Shown: positions 8,168 through 17,049, counted from the stretch's first letter. The stretch: DNA of 64,000 bases from SIG589 sp045652465 (GCA_045652465.1 JAZRUI010000006.1:20252-84251), one strand, 5' to 3'. The notes: generated from the letters alone by a model not told the origin. Numbers and translations are program-made.

Positions 8168-9790
8168 ATGAAAAAAGCATATGTTAAAAATGCGTTGACC
8201 ATTGTCGTCGTTCTCGGCGTTTTGGCAACAGCTATAACCGTTGCTGCAACGGGAGTGACAACAACTGCAACCTTGTGGGCAATGCTTCCGCCCATCGTTG
8301 CTATTTGTCTTGCACTTATCACTAAGGAAGTTTATTCCTCGCTTTTCTTCGGCGTTGTTGTAGGTGCTATACTTGCTTGCGGCGGAAACGGTGCAAAGGC
8401 GGTTGACCTTGTTATTAACGATGGTCTTATTTCCGCAATTTCGGGAACCGCCGGTATTTTCTTGTTCTTGGTTATTCTCGGAACAATAGTTGCGCTTGTT
8501 AACAAGTCGGGCGCTTCGGCTGCTTTTGGTCGTTGGGCACAAACCCACATTAAGTCCAGAGCAGGTGCTCAGTTGGCAGCATTCGTTTTAGGTGTTCTCA
8601 TCTTCATCGATGACTATTTCAACTGCTTAACCGTTGGTTCGGTTATGAAGCCCGTTACCGATTCGCACAGAGTTTCTCGTGCAAAGTTCAGCTACATAAT
8701 CGATGCTACCGCTGCTCCTATTTGTATGATAGCTCCTATCAGCTCTTGGGCAGCTGCAGTTACCAGCTATACTGAGGGAACTGCCATTGAAGGTCAGGGC
8801 TTTGAATATTTCATCAAGGCAATTCCTTACAACTTCTATTCGCTTTTAACTATCGTTTTTGTTGTTGGAATTATATTCCTAAAGGCTGACTTTGGTCCGA
8901 TGCGTCGTCATGAGATTAACGCTATTGAAAACGGCGATCTCTTCTCGACTGATGAGCGCGTTGAAACAACCGAATCCGAAACCAATCCCCGCGGTCGCGT
9001 TATCGACCTTATTCTTCCCATCGTTGTTTTAGTTTTGGTTTCTGTTGTTGGTTTAATCTATGTTGGCGGATTCTTCACCGCTGGCGCTTCCAAGGGCAAC
9101 TTTGTTGAGGCATTTGCAGGAACTGACGCTACCGTTGGTTTGCCCTGGGGTGCTTTAATCGCCTTAATCTTTATCATCGGCTATATGCTCGTTCGCAAGC
9201 TTATAACCTTCAAGGGCGCTATGGATTGCATTCCGCTCGGATTCAAGGCTATGGTTCCCGCTATCACTATTTTAACACTCGCAACCTCGCTTAAGAATAT
9301 GTCTAACGGACTCCTTAATGCTTCGGGTTATGTTGAAGCCTTAATGAAGAGTGAAGCAGCCCAGAATATGGCAGCATTCCTGCCCGCTGTTATCTTCGTT
9401 ATTGCTTGCGTTCTCGCTTTCGCAACCGGAACCAGCTGGGGTACATTCGGTATTCTTATCCCGATTGTTTGCACTATGTTCAAGGTTGGCGACCCGATGC
9501 TCGTTATTTGTATGTCGGCTTCGCTCGCAGGCGCAGTTTGCGGCGACCATTGCTCGCCCATCAGCGATACAACCATTATGGCTTCCGCAGGTGCTGAATG
9601 CGTTCACGTTAACCACGTTTCAACTCAGCTTCCGTATGCTATCTCGGTTGCAGCAATCTCGTTAGTTTGCTACATCGTTGCAGGTTTTGTTAAGAACGTT
9701 TATATTTCCCTCGGCTTGGGCGTTGTTTTGGTAATCGCATTCTTATTGGTTATGCGCTCGTTAAACAACAAAAAGTCGGCTAAAGCCTAA
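8168..9790 (+). CDS. Na+/H+ antiporter of the NhaC family
   Basis: A 540-residue integral membrane protein with about 12-13 hydrophobic helices. The segment GDHCSPISDTTIMASAGA (about residues 458-475) is a hallmark of NhaC-type antiporters, and GTSWGTFGILIPI and FIDDYFNCLTVGSVMKPV also match the family. It would exchange Na+ for H+ across the cytoplasmic membrane. The start at 8168 is set by GGAGG seven bases upstream; the reading frame extends further upstream but without a ribosome site. Monocistronic. Na+ handling fits the nearby Rnf and decarboxylase beta genes. Homologues may instead exchange organic anions, so substrate is inferred. Confidence 0.9.
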   Translation: MKKAYVKNALTIVVVLGVLATAITVAATGVTTTATLWAMLPPIVAICLALITKEVYSSLFFGVVVGAILACGGNGAKAVDLVINDGLISAISGTAGIFLFLVILGTIVALVNKSGASAAFGRWAQTHIKSRAGAQLAAFVLGVLIFIDDYFNCLTVGSVMKPVTDSHRVSRAKFSYIIDATAAPICMIAPISSWAAAVTSYTEGTAIEGQGFEYFIKAIPYNFYSLLTIVFVVGIIFLKADFGPMRRHEINAIENGDLFSTDERVETTESETNPRGRVIDLILPIVVLVLVSVVGLIYVGGFFTAGASKGNFVEAFAGTDATVGLPWGALIALIFIIGYMLVRKLITFKGAMDCIPLGFKAMVPAITILTLATSLKNMSNGLLNASGYVEALMKSEAAQNMAAFLPAVIFVIACVLAFATGTSWGTFGILIPIVCTMFKVGDPMLVICMSASLAGAVCGDHCSPISDTTIMASAGAECVHVNHVSTQLPYAISVAAISLVCYIVAGFVKNVYISLGLGVVLVIAFLLVMRSLNNKKSAKA

Positions 9791-9800
9791 TAGAGATAAA

Positions 9801-9833
9801 AAAACAGCCCGAGAATTTCTCGGGCTGTTTTTT
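9801..9833 (+). terminator. Intrinsic terminator after the NhaC gene
   Basis: AAAACAGCCCGAGA pairs with TCTCGGGCTGTTTT, followed by a T run. It is nearly symmetric and could also stop minus-strand transcription from the oadB operon. Confidence 0.9.
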
Positions 9834-9842
9834 GTTTTGAAT

Positions 9843-9983
9843 TTATTGCTTTCTATTGGTTGTTTTATTAAGTATTAAAACCGAAAGCATTATAATGATT
9901 ATAACTGCGAAAATTCCTACCAAGCATTTTAAAATGATGGGCAAAGCGATTTTAAGCAGGGGGGTAAAACCTAAAAATTTCAT
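9843..9983 (-). CDS. 46-residue OadG/GcdD-like gamma subunit candidate
   Basis: A short gene directly after the decarboxylase beta gene on the minus strand. The ATG at 9983 is preceded by AGGAGGAT, and only 15 bases separate it from the beta stop codon. The product starts MKFLGFTPLLKIALPIIL, has one long hydrophobic helix (CLVGIFAVIIIIMLSVLIL, about 20-38) and ends LNKTTNRKQ. The pattern of a Gly-Ile-Phe helix ending in Leu-Asn-Lys resembles the membrane helix of OadG-family gamma subunits, which help assemble beta with the carboxyltransferase. It is about half the usual length, so the assignment is tentative; the gene itself is well supported. Confidence 0.65.
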   Translation of the reverse strand: MKFLGFTPLLKIALPIILKCLVGIFAVIIIIMLSVLILNKTTNRKQ

Positions 9984-9998
9984 ATTATTATCCTCCTG

Positions 9999-11108
9999 TT
10001 ATATAACCTGTAAAACGAGTTTCAGCAAAAGTCCGCCTGCGATAACCGAAGCGATTTGACCTGAAACATTAACGCCGATTGAATGCATGAGCAAGAAGTT
10101 TTGATTGTCTTCAGCAAGACCCATCTTATGAACAACACGGGCCGACATGGGGAATGCGGAAATTCCGCAAGCGCCAATCATCGGGTTAATCTTCTTCTTG
10201 GAGAAGATGTTCATAAACTTGGCAATTAAGATACCGCCGATGGTATCAAAGATAAATGCGAAGAGGCCAAGGCCTAAGATGAGAAGTGTATCGGGGGTTA
10301 AGAATTGGTCAGCCTGCATCTTGAATGCAACGGTAAGACCAAGAAGAATGGTTATAAGATTTGCGAGAGCGTTTTGGGCGGTTTCGGAAAGGGAATTAAG
10401 AACTCCGCATTCGCGAATGAGGTTACCGAACATTAAGAATCCGATAAGTGCAACCGAGTCGGGTGCGAAGATGCCGGTTATAACAGTAACAACGATGGGG
10501 AAGAGAATCTTGGTTGTTTTGGAAACCTTGGTGCCGGTGTAGTTCATTCTGATAAGGCGTTCCTTTTTGGTTGTCATTATCTTGATGATGGGGGGCTGAA
10601 CAACGGGAACGAGTGCCATATAAGAATATGCGGCAACCATTATTGCGCCTAAATATTTAGAACCTAAGGTGTTTGCAACAAAGATGGATGTGGGACCGTC
10701 AGCTGCGCCGATAATACCGATGGATGCTGCATCCTTAATATCGAAGAAGAGGCAAGCAAGACCAAAGGTCAGGAAAATACCAAACTGCGCCGCCGCACCG
10801 AAAATCATCAGTTTCGGGTTGGTTAAAAGCGGTTCGAAATCAATCATCGCTCCGATGCCTATAAACAGCAAGAGCGGGAAGAGTTCGTTTGCGATACCTG
10901 CGTCAAATAATGTTTCGATGGTTTCAACAGCGCCCGATTTAGGCAGGTTAACAAGAATTGCGCCGAAGCCCATGGGAAGTAAAAGGGTGGGTTCCATATT
11001 TTTCTTGATAGCAAGATAAATAAGCAAACCGCCGATTATCCACATAACAACGGGGCGCCATTCGATGTTAGCAACATTGCCGAAAACATCCTTAATGAAT
11101 TGCTCCAT
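9999..11108 (-). CDS. Na+-translocating decarboxylase beta subunit (OadB/GcdB/MmdB family)
   Basis: The 369-residue membrane subunit that couples decarboxylation of carboxybiotin to Na+ export in oxaloacetate, glutaconyl-CoA or methylmalonyl-CoA decarboxylases. About nine to eleven hydrophobic helices are visible. Diagnostic segments are IGAADGPTSIFVAN (about 132-145), YSYMALVPVVQPPI, and the C-terminal NPMIGACGISAFPMSARV with MHSIGVNVSGQIASV. The ADGPT Asp is the family's essential Na+-site residue. AAGGAG precedes the ATG at 11108. A small gamma-like gene follows; no alpha or biotin-carrier gene is in the window, so the acid decarboxylated cannot be named. Confidence 0.93.
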   Translation of the reverse strand: MEQFIKDVFGNVANIEWRPVVMWIIGGLLIYLAIKKNMEPTLLLPMGFGAILVNLPKSGAVETIETLFDAGIANELFPLLLFIGIGAMIDFEPLLTNPKLMIFGAAAQFGIFLTFGLACLFFDIKDAASIGIIGAADGPTSIFVANTLGSKYLGAIMVAAYSYMALVPVVQPPIIKIMTTKKERLIRMNYTGTKVSKTTKILFPIVVTVITGIFAPDSVALIGFLMFGNLIRECGVLNSLSETAQNALANLITILLGLTVAFKMQADQFLTPDTLLILGLGLFAFIFDTIGGILIAKFMNIFSKKKINPMIGACGISAFPMSARVVHKMGLAEDNQNFLLMHSIGVNVSGQIASVIAGGLLLKLVLQVI

Positions 11109-11139
11109 TTAGATAACTCCTTATTAAATTATTTCCTAT

Positions 11140-11168
11140 ATTATACAGTATTGCCGATGAATTTACAA
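11140..11168 (-). promoter_or_regulatory. Promoter of the decarboxylase beta operon
   Basis: On the minus strand TTGTAA, 17 bp, TATAAT, about 32 bases upstream of the start codon. Confidence 0.65.
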
Positions 11169-11198
11169 CATTATTTTCAAATAAAGTATAATTTATTA

Positions 11199-11227
11199 TT
11201 TACTTTTTTATTGTGATACGCTATAAT
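11199..11227 (+). promoter_or_regulatory. Promoter of the FAD oxidoreductase gene
   Basis: TTTACT, 17 bp, TATAAT, 31 bases before the TTG start; divergent from the decarboxylase promoter with 30 bp between the two -35 boxes. Confidence 0.65.
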
Positions 11228-11257
11228 CGAAATAACAAATTTTAGGAGTGTTTTATT

Positions 11258-12697
11258 TTGGCTATTAATCTTTGTGAAAAAGTTGATGTTCGTTATGAAG
11301 CCGATGTTGTAGTAGTTGGTGCAGGTGTTGCAGGAACAGCTGCCGCTATCGCAGCTGCACGCGGCGGAAAAAGAACACTGCTTATCGAAAGAAGCGGTTG
11401 CCTTGGCGGTTTGGTAACAAATGGCCATGTTTCTCCGTTCGATGCCTTCAAGGATACCAAAGGCAAAACCTTCGGCGGTATTGCTCAGGAAATCGTTGAT
11501 AGAATGGTTGAACTTCAAAATCGCGTAGGTTGCCCCAACAGTCCTGCTAAAAGAGTTGGCCCCCATCTCTTTAAGGTTGCTCTTTTGGACCTTGCTATTG
11601 AGGCAGGAGTTCGCATTTTATTCCATGCGGATTTAATCAAAACCATCGCTGAAAACGATGAAATAACCAATATAATTATTCATACAAAATCCGGCATCGA
11701 AGCTGTAAGCGCGAAGATGTTCATCGATGCAACCGGTGATGGCGATATGTTTGCCGACGCAGGCGAGGAATTTGTTATGGGATGCGAAGCTGAATCGGGC
11801 ACCGAATTGCGCACTGCAGGCTTCGACAAAATGCATTTCGATATTAACTCTTCGAGCAAATATGACTGCGATGAGGTTAAGGATATTCTTGCCGTTCAGC
11901 CCTGCTCGGTTATGTTCTCGATGGGTAATGTTGATATGGCTCAAAACCCCATTAAATATAACAACAAAAATCTTAAGTTCGAGGATTTGGGTATTGATAG
12001 AGATGAGTTCTTCTCTCTTGAATATGCTGGAACCGTTGGTTTCGAAGAGAACGGCGATTTAATTCCGCTTCCGCAGGGTAGAATTCTTTTCTTCCCGTCG
12101 GGCAGACCCAACGAACTTATTGTTAATATGTCCCGCGTAATCGGCGTTGACGGAACCGATGCTGTTGCTCTTTCGGAAGCATCCGTTATTGCTCATAAGC
12201 AGGTAGTTTATCTTGCCGATTTCTTAAAGCGCTATGTTCCGGGATTTGAAGATAGCTATCTTATTGAGTCGAGTAACATTTTAGGTGTTCGCGAAACAAG
12301 AAGACTTGTTGGTCAATATTTCCTTAAGGGAATTGAGGCTATCGAATGCAAGCATTTCGATGATGAAATCGCCTGCGGTTCTTACATAATCGATATCCAT
12401 GATCCCTTCGGCAAGGGTCGCGCTTTGGGCGGTCCTATCCATGGCGAATCCTATGGTATTCCTTATGGCTGTATTGCTCCCAAGACCATAAAGAACCTTC
12501 TCGTTTGCGGAAGATGTATTTCGGTTGACCATATTGCTCATTCCAGCACCCGAATTCAGGGCACCTGCGTTATGACAGGTCAGGCAGCAGGCGCTGCAGC
12601 AGCCGTTGCTCTCGATACCAACACAACCGTTCAAACCGTTGATGTTCAAAAGGTTCGCGAGGCGCTGAGAAACGATGGCGTTTTGCTTCGTCAGTAA
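11258..12697 (+). CDS. FAD-dependent oxidoreductase
   Basis: A 479-residue flavoprotein of the FAD_oxidored (PF12831-like) group. The N-terminal Rossmann motif VVVVGAGVAGTAAAIAAARG (about 18-37) binds the ADP part of FAD, followed by the acidic strand end LLIERSGCLGG. A second FAD-contact segment is FIDATGDGDMFADAG (about 155-169), and the C-terminal HSSTRIQGTCVMTGQAAGAA is typical of the group. The start is TTG at 11258 with AGGAG upstream; no ATG is available before the Rossmann motif. The gene is monocistronic with its own promoter and terminator. The substrate is unknown. Confidence 0.85.
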   Translation: MAINLCEKVDVRYEADVVVVGAGVAGTAAAIAAARGGKRTLLIERSGCLGGLVTNGHVSPFDAFKDTKGKTFGGIAQEIVDRMVELQNRVGCPNSPAKRVGPHLFKVALLDLAIEAGVRILFHADLIKTIAENDEITNIIIHTKSGIEAVSAKMFIDATGDGDMFADAGEEFVMGCEAESGTELRTAGFDKMHFDINSSSKYDCDEVKDILAVQPCSVMFSMGNVDMAQNPIKYNNKNLKFEDLGIDRDEFFSLEYAGTVGFEENGDLIPLPQGRILFFPSGRPNELIVNMSRVIGVDGTDAVALSEASVIAHKQVVYLADFLKRYVPGFEDSYLIESSNILGVRETRRLVGQYFLKGIEAIECKHFDDEIACGSYIIDIHDPFGKGRALGGPIHGESYGIPYGCIAPKTIKNLLVCGRCISVDHIAHSSTRIQGTCVMTGQAAGAAAAVALDTNTTVQTVDVQKVREALRNDGVLLRQ

Positions 12698-12709
12698 TCA
12701 ATAAATAAA

Positions 12710-12740
12710 AAAGACACCCTATGAATTTAGGGTGTCTTTT
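12710..12740. terminator. Bidirectional intrinsic terminator
   Basis: AAAAGACACCCTA pairs with TAGGGTGTCTTTT (small loop). It sits between the converging FAD oxidoreductase and mnmA genes. Confidence 0.9.
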
Positions 12741-12744
12741 AATT

Positions 12745-13806
12745 TTATAAAATTGTTCCGCCGCCGATAACAATATTGCCATCATATAAAACAACCGCCT
12801 GACCTTTCGAAATTGCCCTTTGCGGGGCATCGAAGGTTATAAAAACGGTGTTATCATCGTTGACGGTTATGGTTGCGGGTTGTTCTTTTTGGTTATAGCG
12901 AATTCGCGCGTTAGCTCTAAAGGTTTTAGGCGGAGTTTTGAAGGCAATCCAATTAAAATCGTTTGCGGTCAGTTGCGTTGAAAACAGTTCTTCGTTTGAA
13001 CATAACACAACATTGTTATTTACCGTATCCTTTTCGCAAACATACATTGGAGCGGGCAGGGCAAGCCCCAAGCCTTTTCGCTGACCGATGGTGTAGCGAA
13101 TAATGCCTTTATGAGTGCCGAGTTTTTTGCCAGTTTTATCAATGAAATCGCCATCAGGATAGGTTTTGCCCGTTTGCGCTTCGATAAATGCGGCATAGTC
13201 GCCGTCAGGCACAAAGCAAATATCTTGGCTATCGTGTTTTTTAGCGTTAATAAAACCGTTTTCTTCGGCTATATTTCGGGTTTGCTCCTTTGTTAGAGAG
13301 CCGAGCGGGAAAAGAGTGTGCGCCAGCTGCTCTTGGGTTAGCGAAAACAAAACATAGGACTGGTCCTTGCTGTCATCAAGCGCCTTTTTCAACAAATAAC
13401 GCTCGCCGCTTTTTTCAATTCTCGCATAATGACCCGTAACGATATAATCAAACTCCATCTCTTTCATTTTATCAAAGAAACGCTGGAATTTAATGTAGCG
13501 GTTGCAGTCGATGCAGGGGTTGGGGGTTGCGCCAACCTCATATGCCTTAATAAAGCGGCTGATAACCTCATCCTTAAAATCGGCTGTTAGGTTGAAAATA
13601 TGAAAAGGCATACCGAGCTTATCGGCAATTTCGTTTGCATCTCGAATATCATCGAGCGAACAACAGGTGTTTTCATCGCCCAAAATATCCTCGCCGCGAT
13701 ATAGCTTCATGGTTGCGCCGGCGCAGTCATATCCCTCTTTAACGCAAAGATATGCCGCAACGCTTGAATCAACTCCGCCGCTCATGGCGATAAGCGCTTT
13801 TTTCAT
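12745..13806 (-). CDS. mnmA: tRNA-specific 2-thiouridylase MnmA
   Basis: MnmA uses ATP and persulfide sulfur to make 2-thiouridine at the wobble position of tRNAs for Lys, Glu and Gln. The PP-loop SGGVDSS lies at residues 9-15, the first catalytic Cys in TPNPCIDCNRYIKF (about 98-111) and the second in HDSQDICFVPDG (about 190-201). GGAGGTG precedes the ATG at 13806; the longer upstream frame is not needed. The 353 residues are normal for the family. It follows feoB on the same strand but has its own promoter inside the gap. Confidence 0.96.
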   Translation of the reverse strand: MKKALIAMSGGVDSSVAAYLCVKEGYDCAGATMKLYRGEDILGDENTCCSLDDIRDANEIADKLGMPFHIFNLTADFKDEVISRFIKAYEVGATPNPCIDCNRYIKFQRFFDKMKEMEFDYIVTGHYARIEKSGERYLLKKALDDSKDQSYVLFSLTQEQLAHTLFPLGSLTKEQTRNIAEENGFINAKKHDSQDICFVPDGDYAAFIEAQTGKTYPDGDFIDKTGKKLGTHKGIIRYTIGQRKGLGLALPAPMYVCEKDTVNNNVVLCSNEELFSTQLTANDFNWIAFKTPPKTFRANARIRYNQKEQPATITVNDDNTVFITFDAPQRAISKGQAVVLYDGNIVIGGGTIL

Positions 13807-13832
13807 ATAATCACCTCCGCTTTTACCAGTGT

Positions 13833-13861
13833 ATTTTATCACACGGAGCATGATTAGTCAA
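13833..13861 (-). promoter_or_regulatory. Promoter of mnmA
   Basis: On the minus strand TTGACT, 17 bp, TAAAAT, starting just after the feoB stop codon. Confidence 0.6.
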
Positions 13862-13869
13862 TCAGTGAG

Positions 13870-15999
13870 CTATGTTAAAATAGTGGAAAACAACTTAATT
13901 ATAGAGCAAACCGCTATGCCGCAAAGGGTTGGTATCGCGGCGGATAAAAAGGTCCATTTTAGGCTGCCCGTTTCTTTTTTTATGGTTAATAAGGTTGTTG
14001 AGCATGGCCAATGCATCAGCGAGAAGGCAATAAAGCAAATGGCGGTTGTTATAGTCCATCCGTTTTGCAAGAGAATATCCTTTATTGCCGAAATGCTTTG
14101 AATATCGCTTAAGGAGCCGTTTGAGAGGTAAGCCATAATGGTTAACGGCAAAACGATTTCGTTGGCAGGAAAGCCTAAAATAAAGGCGGTTAGTATAACT
14201 CCGTCAAGCCCTATTATCTTGGCAAAGGGGTCTAAAAAATTAGAGCAAAGCGAAAGCAGCGACTGATTATTATAATTTGCATTCGCCATTATCCAAATAA
14301 AAATTCCCGCAGGAGCGGCAACTAAAACCGCTCTTCCTAAAACGAATAATGTGCGGTCAAAAATCGACCTTATAATAACCTTGCCGATTTGCGGGGTTCG
14401 ATAGGGCGGCATTTCAAGGGTGAAGGATGAGGGGATTCCTTTGAGCAGCGTAGCCGATAGCAAACGAGTTATCAAGAGGGTCATAACTATTCCGAAAACT
14501 ATAACCGCGCTTAAAATAATTGCCGATAAAAAACTGCTTTCGGTTTTAGCGGCGCCCCCCAAAAAGAAAATCGTTATTATGGTTATAAGAGCGGGGAAGC
14601 GCCCGTTGCAGGGAACAAAATTGTTTGTGATTATGGCTAATAATCGCTCTCTCGGCGAGTCGATTATCCTTGCGCCAACAACCCCTGCCGCATTACATCC
14701 GAATCCCATACACATCGTTAAGGCTTGCTTACCGCACGCGTTACATTTTTTTAAGGGTTTATCAAGGTTATATGCGATTCGCGGGAGGTAGCCAACATCT
14801 TCGAGCAGCGTGAAAAGCGGAAAGAATATTGCCATTGGCGGCAGCATAACTGCGACAACCCAAAACAGCACCTTGAGCATACCGTCGCATATTATTCCGC
14901 GCAGCCAAGCGGGCGCCGCCGCAAGAAGAGCTTCCACCTTTCTCAAAACTGCGTTCAAAAAATCGCTGATAATCATGCTGGGATAGTTTGCGGCGGTAAT
15001 GGTTATCCAAAATATTAATGCCAAAAACAGCAGCATAACAGGGTAACCGATAAACTTGCCCGTTAGAATCTTATCGATTCTTCTATCTAAAATATCATAG
15101 GGCTTTGAATCGGTTTTGATGCAGTTTTTTGCGATTTTCTCGGCTGATGATATAACCGAACAAGCGATTGTATCTTTGATTTTTTCTTCGGTTAATCCAA
15201 GCTTTAGAAAATCATCCTTTATTTCTTTAAGGCAGTTATTTATTTCGATGTCTTCCAAAATGGAGAAGTTTAAAAATTTTTCGCACTCATCCAGTAACGA
15301 TTTATCAGGCGCGAGCAGTTGCAAGCATAGCCAGCGACTGTTTATTCTATTGTTCGTGATTTTTTTAACTATTGGTTTTAGCTTCGCGATTGCGCCTTCA
15401 ATCTCTTCGGTATAATTAAGCGTGAAAGGGGAGGAGTCGCGCTTATATGCCATAACATCATCAATCGCTGCCGTTAGTTTCCCAATCTCTTTTTTATTTC
15501 GGGCGGAAATTCCTATAACGGGCACGCCAAGGCTTTGCGATAGAGCGTTTAAATTTATAAGTATGTTTTTCTTTCTTGCCTCATCCATCAAATTAACGCA
15601 TACTATTGCATTTTTTTGGATTTCGATGGTTTGCAGCACTAAATTCAAATTTCGTTCAAGACAGGTTGCATCGCAAACAACTACAGTAACTGCGGCATCC
15701 CCGAAACATATGTAGTTTCGCGCAACCTCTTCTTCGGCTGAATGGGCAAATAGGGAATAGGTGCCCGGTATATCAACAATATAATAGGTGTTATCCTTAT
15801 ATTTGTAATAGCCTGCGGCATTCGAAACAGTTTTCCCCGGCCAGTTGCCTGTGTGTTGCTTTAATCCCGTAAGGGAGTTGAAAATGGTGCTCTTGCCGAC
15901 ATTTGGATTGCCCGCAAGAACAACCTTAATATTATTGTTATTATCAATTTTTTTGTTTTTGAAAAGGGCGCTGCCAACTGAATTTTTGGTTAATCCCAT
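13870..15999 (-). CDS. feoB: Ferrous iron transporter FeoB
   Basis: A 709-residue membrane GTPase for Fe2+ uptake. The N-terminal G domain shows GNPNVGKST (residues 30-38), DIPGTYSL as switch II and NLMDEA as the G4-like element. A helical GDI-like region follows, then about eight to ten membrane helices with the gate motifs (MGFGCNAAGVVGAR, NNFVPCNGRFP and LGFPANEIVLP), including the conserved Cys residues. The start is the ATG at 15999, one base after the feoA stop; the frame extends into feoA but that part is not FeoB-like. Operon with feoA. Confidence 0.95.
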   Translation of the reverse strand: MGLTKNSVGSALFKNKKIDNNNNIKVVLAGNPNVGKSTIFNSLTGLKQHTGNWPGKTVSNAAGYYKYKDNTYYIVDIPGTYSLFAHSAEEEVARNYICFGDAAVTVVVCDATCLERNLNLVLQTIEIQKNAIVCVNLMDEARKKNILINLNALSQSLGVPVIGISARNKKEIGKLTAAIDDVMAYKRDSSPFTLNYTEEIEGAIAKLKPIVKKITNNRINSRWLCLQLLAPDKSLLDECEKFLNFSILEDIEINNCLKEIKDDFLKLGLTEEKIKDTIACSVISSAEKIAKNCIKTDSKPYDILDRRIDKILTGKFIGYPVMLLFLALIFWITITAANYPSMIISDFLNAVLRKVEALLAAAPAWLRGIICDGMLKVLFWVVAVMLPPMAIFFPLFTLLEDVGYLPRIAYNLDKPLKKCNACGKQALTMCMGFGCNAAGVVGARIIDSPRERLLAIITNNFVPCNGRFPALITIITIFFLGGAAKTESSFLSAIILSAVIVFGIVMTLLITRLLSATLLKGIPSSFTLEMPPYRTPQIGKVIIRSIFDRTLFVLGRAVLVAAPAGIFIWIMANANYNNQSLLSLCSNFLDPFAKIIGLDGVILTAFILGFPANEIVLPLTIMAYLSNGSLSDIQSISAIKDILLQNGWTITTAICFIAFSLMHWPCSTTLLTIKKETGSLKWTFLSAAIPTLCGIAVCSIIKLFSTILT

Positions 16000-16000
16000 T

Positions 16001-16246
16001 CTATTTCGCCCCGTTCTTGCTAACCAAAACATCCTTGCAATCTTCGGCACGGATGGCTATAACTGCACCTCTTATTAAATATGCAGCGGGGTCGCCCAGC
16101 GGACTTTTGCCAACACATTCTATCTTTGTGTTTTCTATTAAGCCAATATCTTGAAAACGGCGGCGCATTGAACCTTTAATGTTGATTTTCTTAACCAACG
16201 CCTGCTCGCCGGGTTTAATATTATAAAGCGGAATGTATTCTTCCAT
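16001..16246 (-). CDS. feoA: FeoA, SH3-like partner of FeoB
   Basis: An 81-residue cytoplasmic FeoA-domain protein. Key family features are MRRRFQDIGLIENTKIEC (about 27-44) and the closing GAVIAIRAEDCKDVLV strand pair. AAGGTG precedes the ATG at 16246. It is immediately followed by feoB with one intervening base. FeoA is required for, or stimulates, Fe2+ uptake by FeoB in several bacteria. Confidence 0.93.
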   Translation of the reverse strand: MEEYIPLYNIKPGEQALVKKINIKGSMRRRFQDIGLIENTKIECVGKSPLGDPAAYLIRGAVIAIRAEDCKDVLVSKNGAK

Positions 16247-16435
16247 AATAGTGTCACCTTCGATTTAGTATGGTTCTATTATTAGGCTATTCCTTTCTTT
16301 GTTATGATGATACTTTTTAATAAAAATAGGGTTATTTGTAATAATATAGAACTATATGAATATATTGCTTTTTTCGATAGCTGTGTTGCCTAAAGAGGTT
16401 AATTTTTCGCTAAAAAATTATGTGTGTTTCACCGC

Positions 16436-16465
16436 TTGATTTTGCGCAAAAAACTATTATATAAT
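16436..16465 (+). promoter_or_regulatory. Promoter of the SCP2-like gene
   Basis: TTGATT, 18 bp, TATAAT, 22 bases before the start codon. The rest of the feoA/SCP2 intergenic region (16247-16435) holds no clear Fur box. A weak TTAGG...CCT palindrome near 16276-16289 is the only iron-operator-like string, and I would not rely on it. Confidence 0.55.
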
Positions 16466-16487
16466 TTTTGCGAAAGGAATGATAGCA

Positions 16488-16883
16488 ATGCAATTTATTG
16501 ATGCATACAACAAGATTAAGAGAACCTTAAAAACCGCAAAGGCTGACAAAATCGAAGGGCATTTGGCAATTCAAATTAATTTAACCGATGCGGATGCAGG
16601 GGGAATAATGTATTTGGAGGTTGTTGACGGCAAATTATATGTTGAGCCTTATGATTATTTCGATAACGATGCGACGCTTGCGGTTAGCAGCAAGGACTTT
16701 ATCGATATAATGACCTCGAAGCTTGATTTTGATAAGGCACTCGAAGAGGGAAGACTTGCGATTTACGGCGACACCCGGCGTGCGCTTCAAATTAAAACCT
16801 TAATCAAAAAGCCAACTGCTCGCAAGCCTGCTGCTAAAAAGGCAACTGTTGCAAAACCCGCTAAAAAGGGAACAACTAAATAA
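16488..16883 (+). CDS. SCP2 sterol-binding-like domain protein with basic tail
   Basis: 131 residues. Residues 1-100 resemble SCP2/YhbT-type lipid-binding domains: an amphipathic start, YLEVVDGKLYVEPY, then DATLAVSSKDFIDIMTSKLD and ALEEGRLAIYGD, the usual order of strand, helix and closing strand. The last 30 residues are Ala/Lys/Pro/Thr repeats (KPAAKKATVAKPAKKG) like histone H1-type tails, suggesting contact with nucleic acid or membrane (inference). The ATG at 16488 is nine bases after AAAGGA; the ATG three codons earlier would abut it. Monocistronic. Confidence 0.75.
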   Translation: MQFIDAYNKIKRTLKTAKADKIEGHLAIQINLTDADAGGIMYLEVVDGKLYVEPYDYFDNDATLAVSSKDFIDIMTSKLDFDKALEEGRLAIYGDTRRALQIKTLIKKPTARKPAAKKATVAKPAKKGTTK

Positions 16884-16898
16884 AAAAATATAGTTTAA

Positions 16899-16926
16899 AA
16901 AAACCGCGTTTTTGACGCGGTTTTTA
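16899..16926 (+). terminator. Intrinsic terminator after the SCP2-like gene
   Basis: AAAACCGCGT pairs with ACGCGGTTTT around a short T-rich loop and ends in a T run. Confidence 0.85.
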
Positions 16927-17021
16927 ATACTTTTCAAAGAATTTTATTCCACTTTTCCACAATCTCAAACCCCATATTTTGTGTATTGTTAAAAATTTTG
17001 TCACAAAATGTTTAAAAACTA

Positions 17022-17049
17022 TTGAAAATTTTAGATTTTTTGGTATTAT
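17022..17049 (+). promoter_or_regulatory. Promoter of the purine permease gene
   Basis: TTGAAA, 16 bp, TATTAT. The short leader (about 35 bases) leaves no room for a purine riboswitch, and its core motifs are absent. Confidence 0.5.

Noticed and set aside
9856..10059. 67-codon plus-strand frame near the decarboxylase beta gene
   Set aside because: It has no ribosome site and overlaps a better-supported 46-codon minus-strand gene with AGGAGG.
14420..15715. Several 80-120 codon plus-strand frames opposite feoB
   Set aside because: All are shadows of the FeoB reading frame; none has a start site or recognisable motif.
16247..16330. Fur or DtxR operator upstream of feoAB
   Set aside because: Only a weak TTAGG...CCT palindrome was found; it does not match either consensus well enough to annotate.
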